64,000 bases of DNA from Rhizobium sp. 2MFCol3.1 (GTDB taxonomy: Bacteria; Pseudomonadota; Alphaproteobacteria; Rhizobiales; Rhizobiaceae), in assembly GCF_000377565.1 (NCBI RefSeq), contig NZ_KB898355.1:1-64000 (forward strand). Direction: 5' to 3'. Both the position numbers and the translations under genes were made by a program. Below are positions 17,766 to 25,622 of the stretch, piece by piece (the first letter of the stretch is position 1; every line of letters begins with the position of its first letter). The notes beneath the pieces were generated by a model. That model was not told the DNA's origin. It did no database searches and was given only the letters and a program-made list of their open reading frames with translations.

Positions 17766-18650
17766 ATGACGACTTACGTATTGACGGTAGCCTGCAAATC
17801 GACACGCGGCATCGTGGCGGCGATTTCGACCTATCTGGCCGACAAGGGCTGCAACATCATCGATAGCTCGCAGTTCGACGATCTCTCCACCGGCATGTTC
17901 TTCACCCGCGTCAGCTTCATCTCCGAAGAAGGTGCGACACTGGCGGCCATTCGCGAAAGCTTCCAGCCGATCGCCGAGAAGTTCGAGATGACCGCGGAAA
18001 TCCACGACGGCGACCAGCGCATGAAAGTGCTATTGATGGTCTCGCGCTTCGGTCACTGCCTCAACGATCTGCTCTACCGCTGGAAGATCGGTGCGCTGCC
18101 GATCGATATCGTCGGCGTGGTGTCCAATCACTTCGACTATCAGAAGGTCGTCGTCAATCACGACATTCCCTTCCACCACATCAAGGTGACGAAGGAAAAC
18201 AAGCCCGAGGCCGAAGCGCAGATCATGCAGATCGTCGAATCGACTGGCACGGAACTCGTCGTGCTCGCCCGCTACATGCAGGTGCTCTCCGATGCCATGT
18301 GCAAGAAGATGTCCGGCCGCATCATCAACATCCACCACTCCTTCCTGCCGTCTTTCAAGGGCGCCAACCCCTACAAGCAGGCCTATGAGCGTGGCGTGAA
18401 GCTGATCGGCGCCACCGCGCATTACGTTACCGCCGATCTCGACGAAGGTCCGATCATCGAGCAGGACACGGCACGCATCACCCATGCACAGTCGGCGGAC
18501 GATTACGTCTCGATCGGCCGCGATGTCGAGAGCCAGGTTCTCGCCCGCGCCATCCACGCCCACATCCACCACCGCGTGTTCCTGAACGGCAACCGCACCG
18601 TAGTCTTCCCGGCAAGCCCGGGCAGCTACGCCTCCGAGCGCATGGGCTAA
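17766..18650 (+). CDS. purU: formyltetrahydrofolate deformylase (PurU)
   Basis: 294 residues: an N-terminal ACT-like domain (about 1-80; VLTVACKSTRGIVAAISTYLADKGCNIIDSSQFDD) and a C-terminal formyltransferase-fold hydrolase domain with the catalytic NIHHSFLPSFKG and DEGPIIEQD motifs. It splits 10-formyl-THF to formate and THF. An in-frame ATG at 17754 adds four residues; neither start has a strong ribosome site, and 17766 matches the family N-terminus. The downstream folD starts 3 bases after this stop. Together they turn the one-carbon unit released by O-demethylation into formate and recycle THF. Confidence 0.9.
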   Translation: MTTYVLTVACKSTRGIVAAISTYLADKGCNIIDSSQFDDLSTGMFFTRVSFISEEGATLAAIRESFQPIAEKFEMTAEIHDGDQRMKVLLMVSRFGHCLNDLLYRWKIGALPIDIVGVVSNHFDYQKVVVNHDIPFHHIKVTKENKPEAEAQIMQIVESTGTELVVLARYMQVLSDAMCKKMSGRIINIHHSFLPSFKGANPYKQAYERGVKLIGATAHYVTADLDEGPIIEQDTARITHAQSADDYVSIGRDVESQVLARAIHAHIHHRVFLNGNRTVVFPASPGSYASERMG

Positions 18651-18653
18651 ACG

Positions 18654-19556
18654 ATGGCGACAGTAATCGACGGTAAAAAGGTTGCAGCTTCGGTCATCGA
18701 CACGGTGAAGGCGGCAACATCGGCACTGGAAAAGCAGAGCGGCGTTCAGGCCGGTCTCGCGGTCATCATTGTCGGCGACGATCCGGCAAGCCACGCCTAT
18801 GTAGGCTCCAAGAGCAAGATGGCCAAGGAATGCGGCTTCAAGTCCGTGCAGCACACGCTGCCGCTCGAGACGACGCAGCAAGAACTGGCCGCGCTCGTCG
18901 CTTCCCTCAACGCCGATGACACGATCCACGGCATCCTCGTGCAGCTGCCGCTGCCCAAGCACCTGAATTCCGAGCCGATCATCCAGTCGATCCTGCCCGA
19001 GAAGGATGTCGATGGTCTTCACGTCGTCAACGCCGGCAAGCTGGCGGTCGGCGATCTCGAGACCGGCCTCGTCTCGTGCACGCCCGCCGGCGCCATGGTC
19101 TTCGTGCGCCGCACCCACGGCGAGGATCTCTCCGGCCTCAACGCCGTCGTGGTCGGTCGTTCCAATCTGTTCGGCAAGCCGATGGCGCAGCTGCTGCTCA
19201 ACGCCAACGCCACGGTGACCATCGCGCATTCGAGAACCAAGGATCTGCCTGCAGTTTGCCGCAACGCCGATATCCTGGTTGCCGCCGTCGGCCGTCCCGA
19301 GATGGTCAAGGCCGATTGGGTCAAGCGCGGCGCGACCGTCATCGATGTCGGCATCAACCGCATCGCAGCGCCCGAAAAGGGTGAGGGCAAGACGCGTCTC
19401 GTCGGCGATGTCGCCTTCGCCGAGGCGGCCGAAGTCGCGGATGTCATCACCCCGGTTCCCGGTGGCGTCGGTCCGATGACCATTGCCATGCTGATGGCCA
19501 ACACCGTGATCGCTGCGCACCGCGCCGCCGGCCAGGTCGTGCCCCGTTTCTGTTAG
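18654..19556 (+). CDS. folD: bifunctional methylene-THF dehydrogenase / methenyl-THF cyclohydrolase (FolD)
   Basis: 300 residues with the FolD hallmarks: [13 protein letters not shown] (catalytic tyrosine and lysine, near 50), [21 protein letters not shown], the NADP-binding [17 protein letters not shown] and the C-terminal [16 protein letters not shown]. It oxidises methylene-THF and hydrolyses methenyl-THF to 10-formyl-THF, the substrate of PurU encoded just upstream. Bacteria keep a housekeeping folD, so this clustered copy is probably dedicated to formaldehyde from the MocDEF-like demethylase. Codon third positions are very GC-rich. Confidence 0.92.
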   Translation: MATVIDGKKVAASVIDTVKAATSALEKQSGVQAGLAVIIVGDDPASHAYVGSKSKMAKECGFKSVQHTLPLETTQQELAALVASLNADDTIHGILVQLPLPKHLNSEPIIQSILPEKDVDGLHVVNAGKLAVGDLETGLVSCTPAGAMVFVRRTHGEDLSGLNAVVVGRSNLFGKPMAQLLLNANATVTIAHSRTKDLPAVCRNADILVAAVGRPEMVKADWVKRGATVIDVGINRIAAPEKGEGKTRLVGDVAFAEAAEVADVITPVPGGVGPMTIAMLMANTVIAAHRAAGQVVPRFC

Positions 19557-19777
19557 CGCGGATTGCGGGAGAGCTGCCGTGGCCAATCTCCGTCTGTGAT
19601 GATTAGGCGCTCGTCGCGAGCGCAGGGCAAAGTAATCTGGCGTTGAGCGCGGCCGACGTGAATTGCCCAAGCACCAAATCTCATCGCGCCGGCTCCAGAA
19701 CACTGTCTGACTGTTCGCGCTCATTCTCGCGAGGCCTGAAGTCACGCCTGTCTGCGGGAGCCGAGTTGACGTAATCG

Positions 19778-19788
19778 CCTCAAGACCT
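19778..19788 (+). promoter_or_regulatory. repeat copy 1, upstream of the LacI gene at 19824
   Basis: CCTCAAGACCT lies 36 bases before the LacI start and recurs exactly at 20869-20879, upstream of the next gene. The sequences GTATTTCCGCG and GTATTCCCGCG follow both copies downstream. The pair flanks the regulator gene and probably marks its operators. Confidence 0.5.
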
Positions 19789-19823
19789 CAAAAAAGTATT
19801 TCCGCGTTGACGAGGTGAACATC

Positions 19824-20852
19824 ATGAGGCGAGTGAGAATTGAAGATATCGCTGAAGAGGCTGGCCTCAGCAAGGCGACGGTTGACCGTGTTGTGCACAA
19901 GCGTGGTCATGTCCGTGCCGAGACCGCCAGCAAAGTTGCCGAGGCAGCACACAGGCTGGGTTACTACGGCGCCAATCTCATTGATCAGCAGCTGGCGATC
20001 AAGCTCACCCGTGTGAGACTGGGGTTTGTCCTGATCAAGGAGAAGCAGGAGTTCTACCAGAATTTCAAAAACGAACTCGAAGCAGCTGCGATGGCACGGG
20101 AGGATGTGCGAGCAACGCCGCTCGTCCGTTTCGTATCATCGCAGTCGCCCTCCGACATGGCGGAGGCAATGCTCGCGGTCGGAGAGCACACCGATGCGGT
20201 AGCCTGCACCGCCGTCAATCATCACGCGGTCACGGCAGCCACCGAGACCTTGCGGCAAAGGGGCAAACCTGTTTTCGCACTGCTGAACGACTTCGCCCCG
20301 GGCGCGCGGGAGCACTACATCGGACTGGACAACCTCAAAGCAGGGAAGATTGCCGGGTGGATGATTTCGACGGCGGCCAAGGGTCCCGGGAAGGTAGCCT
20401 TGTTTATGGGCAGCAACCGTTGGGTCGGTCACGAGTTGCGGGAGACAGGATTTCGATCCCAGTTTAGGCAATCCGGGCCAGACTTGGCTCTGCTCGATTC
20501 CGTCATCAACCTCGAAACTCGCCAGCTTACCTACGAGACGACCCTCGCCCTTCTTGAACGCTACCCCGACCTGACGGGCATCTGCGTTGCCGGAGGCGGC
20601 ATGGAGGGGGCGATCGCGGCACTGCGCGAGATGCGTAAGCCCGGCGAGGTCGCGCTCGTCGTAAACGAAATTACGACGGTGAGCCGTGCGGCGCTGTCGG
20701 ACGGCTATGCCACAATGGTCATCAGTACCCCATTGTCCGCTTTGTGCCGCGAGACGATAGAACTGATGGTTCGATCGGTTATAGACGGCCAGACACAACA
20801 GCTCGGTCAACGCTTCCTGGAGCCCCAAATCTATCTACCGCCTTCAGTGTAG
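19824..20852 (+). CDS. LacI-family transcriptional regulator
   Basis: 342 residues from ATG 19824, with GAGGTG 6 bases upstream; a GTG at 19815 inside that ribosome site is rejected. The HTH is at about residues 3-50 (IEDIAEEAGLSKATVDRVVH), followed by a sugar-binding domain. It has the TVDR recognition helix shared with 1892-2920 and 13030-14058, and is closest to the latter by common motifs (GHELRETGFRS, AGGGMEGAI, VVNEIT). The repeat CCTCAAGACCT occurs on both sides of the gene, and a palindrome lies at 20858-20873. This suggests autoregulation and control of the downstream isomerase and IdhA genes. Confidence 0.87.
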   Translation: MRRVRIEDIAEEAGLSKATVDRVVHKRGHVRAETASKVAEAAHRLGYYGANLIDQQLAIKLTRVRLGFVLIKEKQEFYQNFKNELEAAAMAREDVRATPLVRFVSSQSPSDMAEAMLAVGEHTDAVACTAVNHHAVTAATETLRQRGKPVFALLNDFAPGAREHYIGLDNLKAGKIAGWMISTAAKGPGKVALFMGSNRWVGHELRETGFRSQFRQSGPDLALLDSVINLETRQLTYETTLALLERYPDLTGICVAGGGMEGAIAALREMRKPGEVALVVNEITTVSRAALSDGYATMVISTPLSALCRETIELMVRSVIDGQTQQLGQRFLEPQIYLPPSV

Positions 20853-20857
20853 TTCTA

Positions 20858-20879
20858 TGAGGTGAATACCTCAAGACCT
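20858..20879 (+). promoter_or_regulatory. palindromic operator candidate plus repeat copy 2
   Basis: TGAGGTGAATACCTCA at 20858-20873 is a palindrome with 6-base arms. It overlaps CCTCAAGACCT (20869-20879), the second copy of the repeat at 19778-19788. It lies between the LacI gene and the isomerase gene at 21017. Confidence 0.5.
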
Positions 20880-21016
20880 ACGAACATCTACCTCAGCAAA
20901 GACGTATTCCCGCGAGCGGCCATTGTTCTGGCATAGTGAATTTGTCATTTGACAGTCCGTAGCCAATTGGGAGGGCGGTTCGGTTCCGCCCGTATGGATG
21001 GGAGAGGAGACTATCT

Positions 21017-21835
21017 ATGGAATGGGCGCTGAACCAAATGACGACACCTCACCTCAGCTACCAGGATTTCCTGGTGCTGGCCCGATCGCTGAACTGCGTC
21101 GGTGTCGAAGTCCGCAACGATTTGAAGCGGCCGCTTTTCGATGGGCTAGCGCCGACAGAGGCGGGGCGGATCGCCCAAAACGAGGGACTGCGTCTTGTCG
21201 GTCTTTCCCAAGTCTATCCGTTCAACATCTGGTCGCCACCGATCAAGAGTGAAGTGCAGAAACTTATCGCTGTCGCCAAGGCGGCGGGCGCCGAAACCAT
21301 CAGCCTCATACCCCGCAACGAGGGCTTGGATACCAACGAAGTGGAACGCAAGGCCCACCTTGCTGAAGCACTGCGCGAGATTTTGCCGCTCTTGGAGGAC
21401 GCTGACATGACGGCGTTGGTGGAGCCGCTAGGCTTCCTCCGCTCGTCGCTGCGAAGCAAATCCGAGCTCGTGTCGGAGATCAACGCGCTTGTCGCCAGCC
21501 ACAGGTACAAGCTCGTGCACGACACCTTCCATCACGTACTCGCCGACGGTGGCGCCATTTTCCCCGAGAACACCGGGATCGTCCATATCTCCGCCGTGGC
21601 TGATCCATCGCTGCGCGTGGACCAGATGGAGGACGAGCACCGAGTACTCGTGGGCGCCGACGACAGACTGGACAATGTTGGCCAGATCGCGGCACTCCTC
21701 GCCGCCGGCTACAAGGGTCCGATCTCTTACGAGTGCTTCTCGCCTTTGGTTCATGACGTGAAAGATCCCTACCAGGACATCAAGGCGTCGATGGCGTTCA
21801 TTGAGGCCGGAGTTGCCACCAACGCGGCCGCATAA
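21017..21835 (+). CDS. sugar phosphate isomerase/epimerase family TIM barrel, IolI-like
   Basis: 272 residues of the AP-endonuclease-2 / xylose-isomerase-like TIM-barrel family. Likely metal ligands appear in the family order: E in LVEPLGF, H/D/H in LVHDTFHH, H in IVHISAV and E in ISYECFS. This matches the layout of 2-keto-myo-inositol isomerase (IolI) and, more loosely, MocC/IolE. GAGAGGAG precedes the ATG. The idhA gene follows 96 bases downstream, so a role in converting the ketone made by IdhA or the MocA-like enzyme is likely. Dehydratase activity (IolE/MocC) is the alternative. Confidence 0.7.
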   Translation: MEWALNQMTTPHLSYQDFLVLARSLNCVGVEVRNDLKRPLFDGLAPTEAGRIAQNEGLRLVGLSQVYPFNIWSPPIKSEVQKLIAVAKAAGAETISLIPRNEGLDTNEVERKAHLAEALREILPLLEDADMTALVEPLGFLRSSLRSKSELVSEINALVASHRYKLVHDTFHHVLADGGAIFPENTGIVHISAVADPSLRVDQMEDEHRVLVGADDRLDNVGQIAALLAAGYKGPISYECFSPLVHDVKDPYQDIKASMAFIEAGVATNAAA

Positions 21836-21931
21836 ATCCAAATGGGAGCCGGATCGGTTTGCTAGAGCTTGAACCGACTTCGGCGATCCATTCACTCCGA
21901 CCGCGTGCGGTTATTTCCTAGGGAGGTTTTT

Positions 21932-22924
21932 ATGACAGTGAGATTTGGTCTTCTCGGCGCCGGTCGTATCGGCAAGGTTCACGCCAAGGCGGTCAGCGGC
22001 GATGCCAATGCAAGGCTCGTTGCCGTCGCCGACGCCTTTCCGGAGGCCGCCAACGCCATCGCATCCGCCTACGGCTGCGAAGTCCGCACCATCGAGGCGA
22101 TCGAAGCCGCCGGCGACATCGACGCCGTCGTCATCTGCACGCCGACCGACACCCATGCCGACCTGATCGAGCGCTTCGCCCGCGCAGGCAAGGCGATCTT
22201 CTGCGAGAAGCCCGTCGATCTCTCCGTCGAGCGCGTCAAGGCCTGCATCAAGGTCGTCGACGAGACCAAGGGCAAGCTGATGGTCGGCTTCAACCGCCGC
22301 TTCGACCCGCACTTCATGGCCGTGCGCCATGCCATCGACGATGGCCGCATCGGCGACGTCGAGATGGTGACGATCACCTCGCGCGATCCTGGCGCCCCGC
22401 CTGTCGACTATATCAAGCGCTCGGGCGGCATCTTCCGCGACATGACGATCCACGATTTCGACATGGCCCGCTTCCTGCTCGGCGAAGAGCCGGTCGCCGT
22501 CACAGCAACCGCCGCCGTCCTCGTCGACAAGGCGATCGGCGAAGCCGGCGATTACGACAGCGTTTCCGTCATCCTGCAGACCAAGTCGGGCAAGCAGGCG
22601 ATCATCTCCAACTCCCGCCGCGCCACCTATGGCTACGACCAGCGCATCGAGGTGCACGGCTCCAAGGGCATGGTCTCGGCCGAAAACCAGCGCGCCGTCT
22701 CGATCGAAGTCGCCAACGGCGAAGGCTACACCCGCCCGCCGCTGCACGACTTCTTCATGACCCGCTACACTGAAGCCTATGCCAACGAGATCGCAAGCTT
22801 CATCGCCGCCATCGAAAAGGGCGCCAAGATCTCCCCCTCGGGCGCCGATGGCCTTGCCGCCCTCGTGCTCGCCGACGCGGCCGTCCAGTCCGTCAAGGAA
22901 GGCAAGCTGATCAAGATCTGCTGA
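21932..22924 (+). CDS. idhA: inositol 2-dehydrogenase (Gfo/Idh/MocA family)
   Basis: 330 residues, the length of rhizobial IdhA. Rossmann motif GLLGAGRIGKVHAKAV (about 6-21), CEKPVDL near 95 and the GGIFRDMTIHDFDMARFLLG active-site segment (catalytic D/H) match inositol 2-dehydrogenase well. It oxidises myo-inositol to 2-keto-myo-inositol with NAD+, and IdhA is also needed for rhizopine breakdown in rhizobia. GGGAGG at 21921-21926 sets the start; the open frame from 21869 lacks such a site. Codon third positions are markedly more GC-rich than in neighbouring regulator and oxygenase genes. A clear terminator follows at 22957. Confidence 0.88.
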   Translation: MTVRFGLLGAGRIGKVHAKAVSGDANARLVAVADAFPEAANAIASAYGCEVRTIEAIEAAGDIDAVVICTPTDTHADLIERFARAGKAIFCEKPVDLSVERVKACIKVVDETKGKLMVGFNRRFDPHFMAVRHAIDDGRIGDVEMVTITSRDPGAPPVDYIKRSGGIFRDMTIHDFDMARFLLGEEPVAVTATAAVLVDKAIGEAGDYDSVSVILQTKSGKQAIISNSRRATYGYDQRIEVHGSKGMVSAENQRAVSIEVANGEGYTRPPLHDFFMTRYTEAYANEIASFIAAIEKGAKISPSGADGLAALVLADAAVQSVKEGKLIKIC

Positions 22925-22956
22925 CGGTTTTCTCCCGACCGAAAGCCACATAGGAG

Positions 22957-22989
22957 ATGGCCGGGGCCCGACCCGGCCATTTCTATTTC
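22957..22989 (+). terminator. rho-independent terminator after idhA
   Basis: ATGGCCGGG (22957-22965) pairs with CCCGGCCAT (22972-22980) around a 6-base loop, followed by TTCTATTT. It closes the cyclitol gene block and separates it from the TTTAGCGCTAAA-controlled genes. Confidence 0.8.
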
Positions 22990-23038
22990 AGGGTGCAGCG
23001 GTTCGAGTCCCTTCAGTTTCTCTTGCCCTCCAATCAAT

Positions 23039-23050
23039 TTTAGCGTTAAA
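23039..23050. promoter_or_regulatory. LacI-type operator, TTTAGCGTTAAA
   Basis: TTTAGCGTTAAA is one base from the palindrome TTTAGCGCTAAA. It lies 123 bases upstream of the GMC gene at 23173. Related sites occur at 25314, 25355, 31939, 31955, 55683, 61433 and 61464. Confidence 0.6.
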
Positions 23051-23172
23051 CAAAGTCGCGGTGAACCTTTGAATTCCCTTCGTCCCGAGGAGTTTGCCGC
23101 AATGCATCTGCTCAAGTCGTGATGATCAGTCGTGGCGTGCGCCACGCTTTTCCCTGGGAGGGGGTAAACTGG

Positions 23173-24792
23173 ATGAATGCTGCCGGCATGGAGGAAAGCG
23201 ACGTCACTATCGTTGGCGCGGGACCGAGTGGCGCGATTACGGCGCAGGTTCTCGCCAAAGCGGGAATGTCGGTGGTCTGTCTCGAGCAAGGTGAGTACCC
23301 GGACTACACGTCGATCAAGTTTGAAGAGCCTGGCTTCGAGTTGCGCAAGGACATGGGCTTTGGGTTCAATCCAAACCGCAGAAAGATGGCTTCGGACTAT
23401 CCCATCAACGTTGACGATTCCGACATCAACCCATTGATGTGGAACGGTGTTGGAGGCGGTTCCGTCATCTATGCCGGAGCCTGGAATCGCTTCCAACCGA
23501 GCAACTTCAAGGTCAAGACGCTTGATGGCGTCGGTGCTGACTGGCCGTTGAATTATGACGATCTGGCTCCGTTCTACGAGCGTGTCGAGTTGCAGATGGC
23601 AGTATCGGGTGTCGGTGGCGATCCAGCCTATCCGCATTTCGACCCACCGCTGCCGCCGTTGCCGTTGGGCGCGATCGAGCGGCGGTTGTTTGGCGCGCAC
23701 AAGCGTCTGGGCTGGCATATCTGGCCGGGCACCAATGCGATCGCGACCGTTCGGCATGCCGGTCTGCAACCCTGTGTCCGTCGTGGAGCCTGTTCGGCGC
23801 CGGCCTGTTTCGATGGCGCGAAGGCTTCCGTGGACCGCACGCATTGGCCGACGAATATCAGGCTCGGCGTCAAACTGGTGCAACGGGCACGCGTCATCCG
23901 CATCGAGACCGATTCACGCGGGCTGGCCACAGGCGTGACCTATGTCGACCGCGATACCGGAAAGACGCATACGCAGAAAAGCAAGATCGTCGTCATCTGT
24001 GCCAACGGTATCGGTACACCGCGCATTCTGCTCAACTCGGCCACGTCAAGATGTCCCACGGGCCTCGCGAATAGCTCAGATCTGGTTGGCCGTAATCTCA
24101 TGTTGCATCCCTTTACCACGGTCACCGGGCTGTTCGACGAGGTGATGGACAGTTGGCAGGGAACGGCCGCACAGCGTGCCTATTCACTTGAATTCGCGGA
24201 AACGGATGCTGCTCGCGGGTTCATGCGGGGAGCGAAGTTGATGCTGATGCCGACAGGCTCTCCGCTGGGCACCATCAACGCGCATCCCTGGGGCACGGAG
24301 ACGGAATGGGGGCAAGAGTTTCACAAGACGGTCTACAAGCGCTTTGGCCGCTCGGCCATCTGGGACATCATCGCTGAGGACCTGCCGTTCGAGCACAACC
24401 GGGTGACAATCGATCCGGAGTTGAAGGACGCCGACGGAATTCCGGCGCCGAAGGTCAGCTACCGCTATGACGACGGCATGTATAAACTCCAGAAGTTCAT
24501 GCAGGAGCAGGCGAAAACGTCAATGCGCGAGGCCGGCGCCTACGAGACGATAGCCGCTCCGCCGTTACGTGAAACCGGGTGGCATATTCTCGGTACCGCA
24601 CGCATGGGCGATGATCCTGAAACGTCTGTGGTCGATGGCTACGGGCGCTCGCATGATGTTCCGAACCTGTTCGTGATCGACGGGAGCGTCATGCCGACGT
24701 CGGCTGCCGTCAATCCGACGGCCACTGTCGCAGCGCTCGCTTTACGCAATGCCGAGGCGATCGTTGCCGATCGTCGCGATCAGAAATTCTGA
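23173..24792 (+). CDS. GMC-family FAD oxidoreductase
   Basis: 539 residues from ATG 23173, preceded by GGGAGGGGG. FAD Rossmann motif VTIVGAGPSGAITAQVLAKAG (about 11-31) and a C-terminal GMC active site with H in GWHILGTARMG and N in AVNPTATVAALAL. It resembles the gluconate 2-dehydrogenase large subunit but is shorter than the protein at 4333. The cysteine cluster is reduced to CVRRGACSAPAC, and no cytochrome gene follows. It probably oxidises a sugar, polyol or aldonate; the electron acceptor is unclear. It is followed by a small partner gene at 24803 and lies under a LacI-type operator at 23039. Confidence 0.82.
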   Translation: MNAAGMEESDVTIVGAGPSGAITAQVLAKAGMSVVCLEQGEYPDYTSIKFEEPGFELRKDMGFGFNPNRRKMASDYPINVDDSDINPLMWNGVGGGSVIYAGAWNRFQPSNFKVKTLDGVGADWPLNYDDLAPFYERVELQMAVSGVGGDPAYPHFDPPLPPLPLGAIERRLFGAHKRLGWHIWPGTNAIATVRHAGLQPCVRRGACSAPACFDGAKASVDRTHWPTNIRLGVKLVQRARVIRIETDSRGLATGVTYVDRDTGKTHTQKSKIVVICANGIGTPRILLNSATSRCPTGLANSSDLVGRNLMLHPFTTVTGLFDEVMDSWQGTAAQRAYSLEFAETDAARGFMRGAKLMLMPTGSPLGTINAHPWGTETEWGQEFHKTVYKRFGRSAIWDIIAEDLPFEHNRVTIDPELKDADGIPAPKVSYRYDDGMYKLQKFMQEQAKTSMREAGAYETIAAPPLRETGWHILGTARMGDDPETSVVDGYGRSHDVPNLFVIDGSVMPTSAAVNPTATVAALALRNAEAIVADRRDQKF

Positions 24793-24802
24793 GGGGTGGG
24801 AT

Positions 24803-25216
24803 ATGTCTATGACTTATGATGATGTCCGCCAGCAATTGGACTGGCTTTGCGATGCGATGATCCCTGGCGATCCGGAGCTGGGCTTTCCGTCGGCGCGGGA
24901 CGTTGGCGTCCAGGAGACGCTGTTGCCGATGGCGCTCAAGACCCGGTCCGACCTGGCTCCTGCGGTCTTGTCGATCGTGGCCGGGTTTCCGAGGGAACGT
25001 CCAGACGATCCACTTGCTTTGGTGGCCGCCCTCAGCCCGGATGATCGCGCGCTTCTCGGCAGGTTCGTCGCTGGTGCCTATCTTGCCAGTCAGGCCGTCA
25101 TGGCTCAGCTGGGATACCCGGGCTTCCAAGCGCTGCATATCGAGCCCGACTATGACGAGATCATGGAAGCCGTGGAGCCGATCATCGCTCGGGGCCCGTG
25201 TTACCGTCCGGTCTAA
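24803..25216 (+). CDS. small protein partner of the GMC oxidoreductase (subunit-3-like)
   Basis: 137 residues starting 10 bases after the GMC stop, with GAGGGGTGGG upstream. It resembles the core of gluconate 2-dehydrogenase subunit 3 in size and mainly helical composition (WLCDAMIPGDPELGFPSARDVGV at the N-terminus). It has no twin-arginine or other signal, unlike the subunit at 6147. The pair may therefore work in the cytoplasm, or the small subunit may have another role such as assembly. Assignment rests on context and weak similarity. Confidence 0.6.
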   Translation: MSMTYDDVRQQLDWLCDAMIPGDPELGFPSARDVGVQETLLPMALKTRSDLAPAVLSIVAGFPRERPDDPLALVAALSPDDRALLGRFVAGAYLASQAVMAQLGYPGFQALHIEPDYDEIMEAVEPIIARGPCYRPV

Positions 25217-25313
25217 ACGCTTCTGACGATGTCAGGACCATGGCTCCGCGTTATTCGCGGGCCAACCCTTGCGTGAATCCTGGCTTGGACTCGATTAAGT
25301 TCAATGCATTTTG

Positions 25314-25366
25314 TTTAGCGCTCAATTTAACCGTTGACACCGCTATAAGCTTTGTTTAGCGTTAAA
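25314..25366 (+). promoter_or_regulatory. two LacI-type operators flanking a TTGACA box
   Basis: TTTAGCGCTCAA (25314-25325) and TTTAGCGTTAAA (25355-25366) have centres 41 bases apart, close to four helical turns. TTGACA at 25334-25339 lies between them, so the second operator would cover the matching -10 region. The remaining 250 bases to the start at 25623 show no gene, leaving a long leader. Confidence 0.62.
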
Positions 25367-25622
25367 AACGTGCAATGGACGTCTCGGGAGATGAGGCTCT
25401 GTCGCATTAGGGAGGCTATCTTTTTACAAAAAGCACGTCTGACCATGTCCACGTGGAGATAGTCAGGCGGAGGCGATTGTAGCGCACCAAACGACAGGCG
25501 GATTGGCCTGGCGCCAGGAGCGTTACGCCCGATGCTTGGCCATGTCGATCGATGCCTTCCACCAGGCAGGGAGTTTCCCTGAGGAATGGCCCAGCAATGG
25601 GTCGAACGTGGAGAACCGCATA

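Noticed and set aside
18030..19745. 571-codon open frame on the minus strand
   Set aside because: Mirror of purU and folD, which have unambiguous family signatures.
22991..23035. tRNA-like T-loop (GGTTCGAGTCC)
   Set aside because: The flanking bases do not form a T stem, acceptor stem or upstream cloverleaf, so it is neither a tRNA nor a convincing attachment-site fragment.
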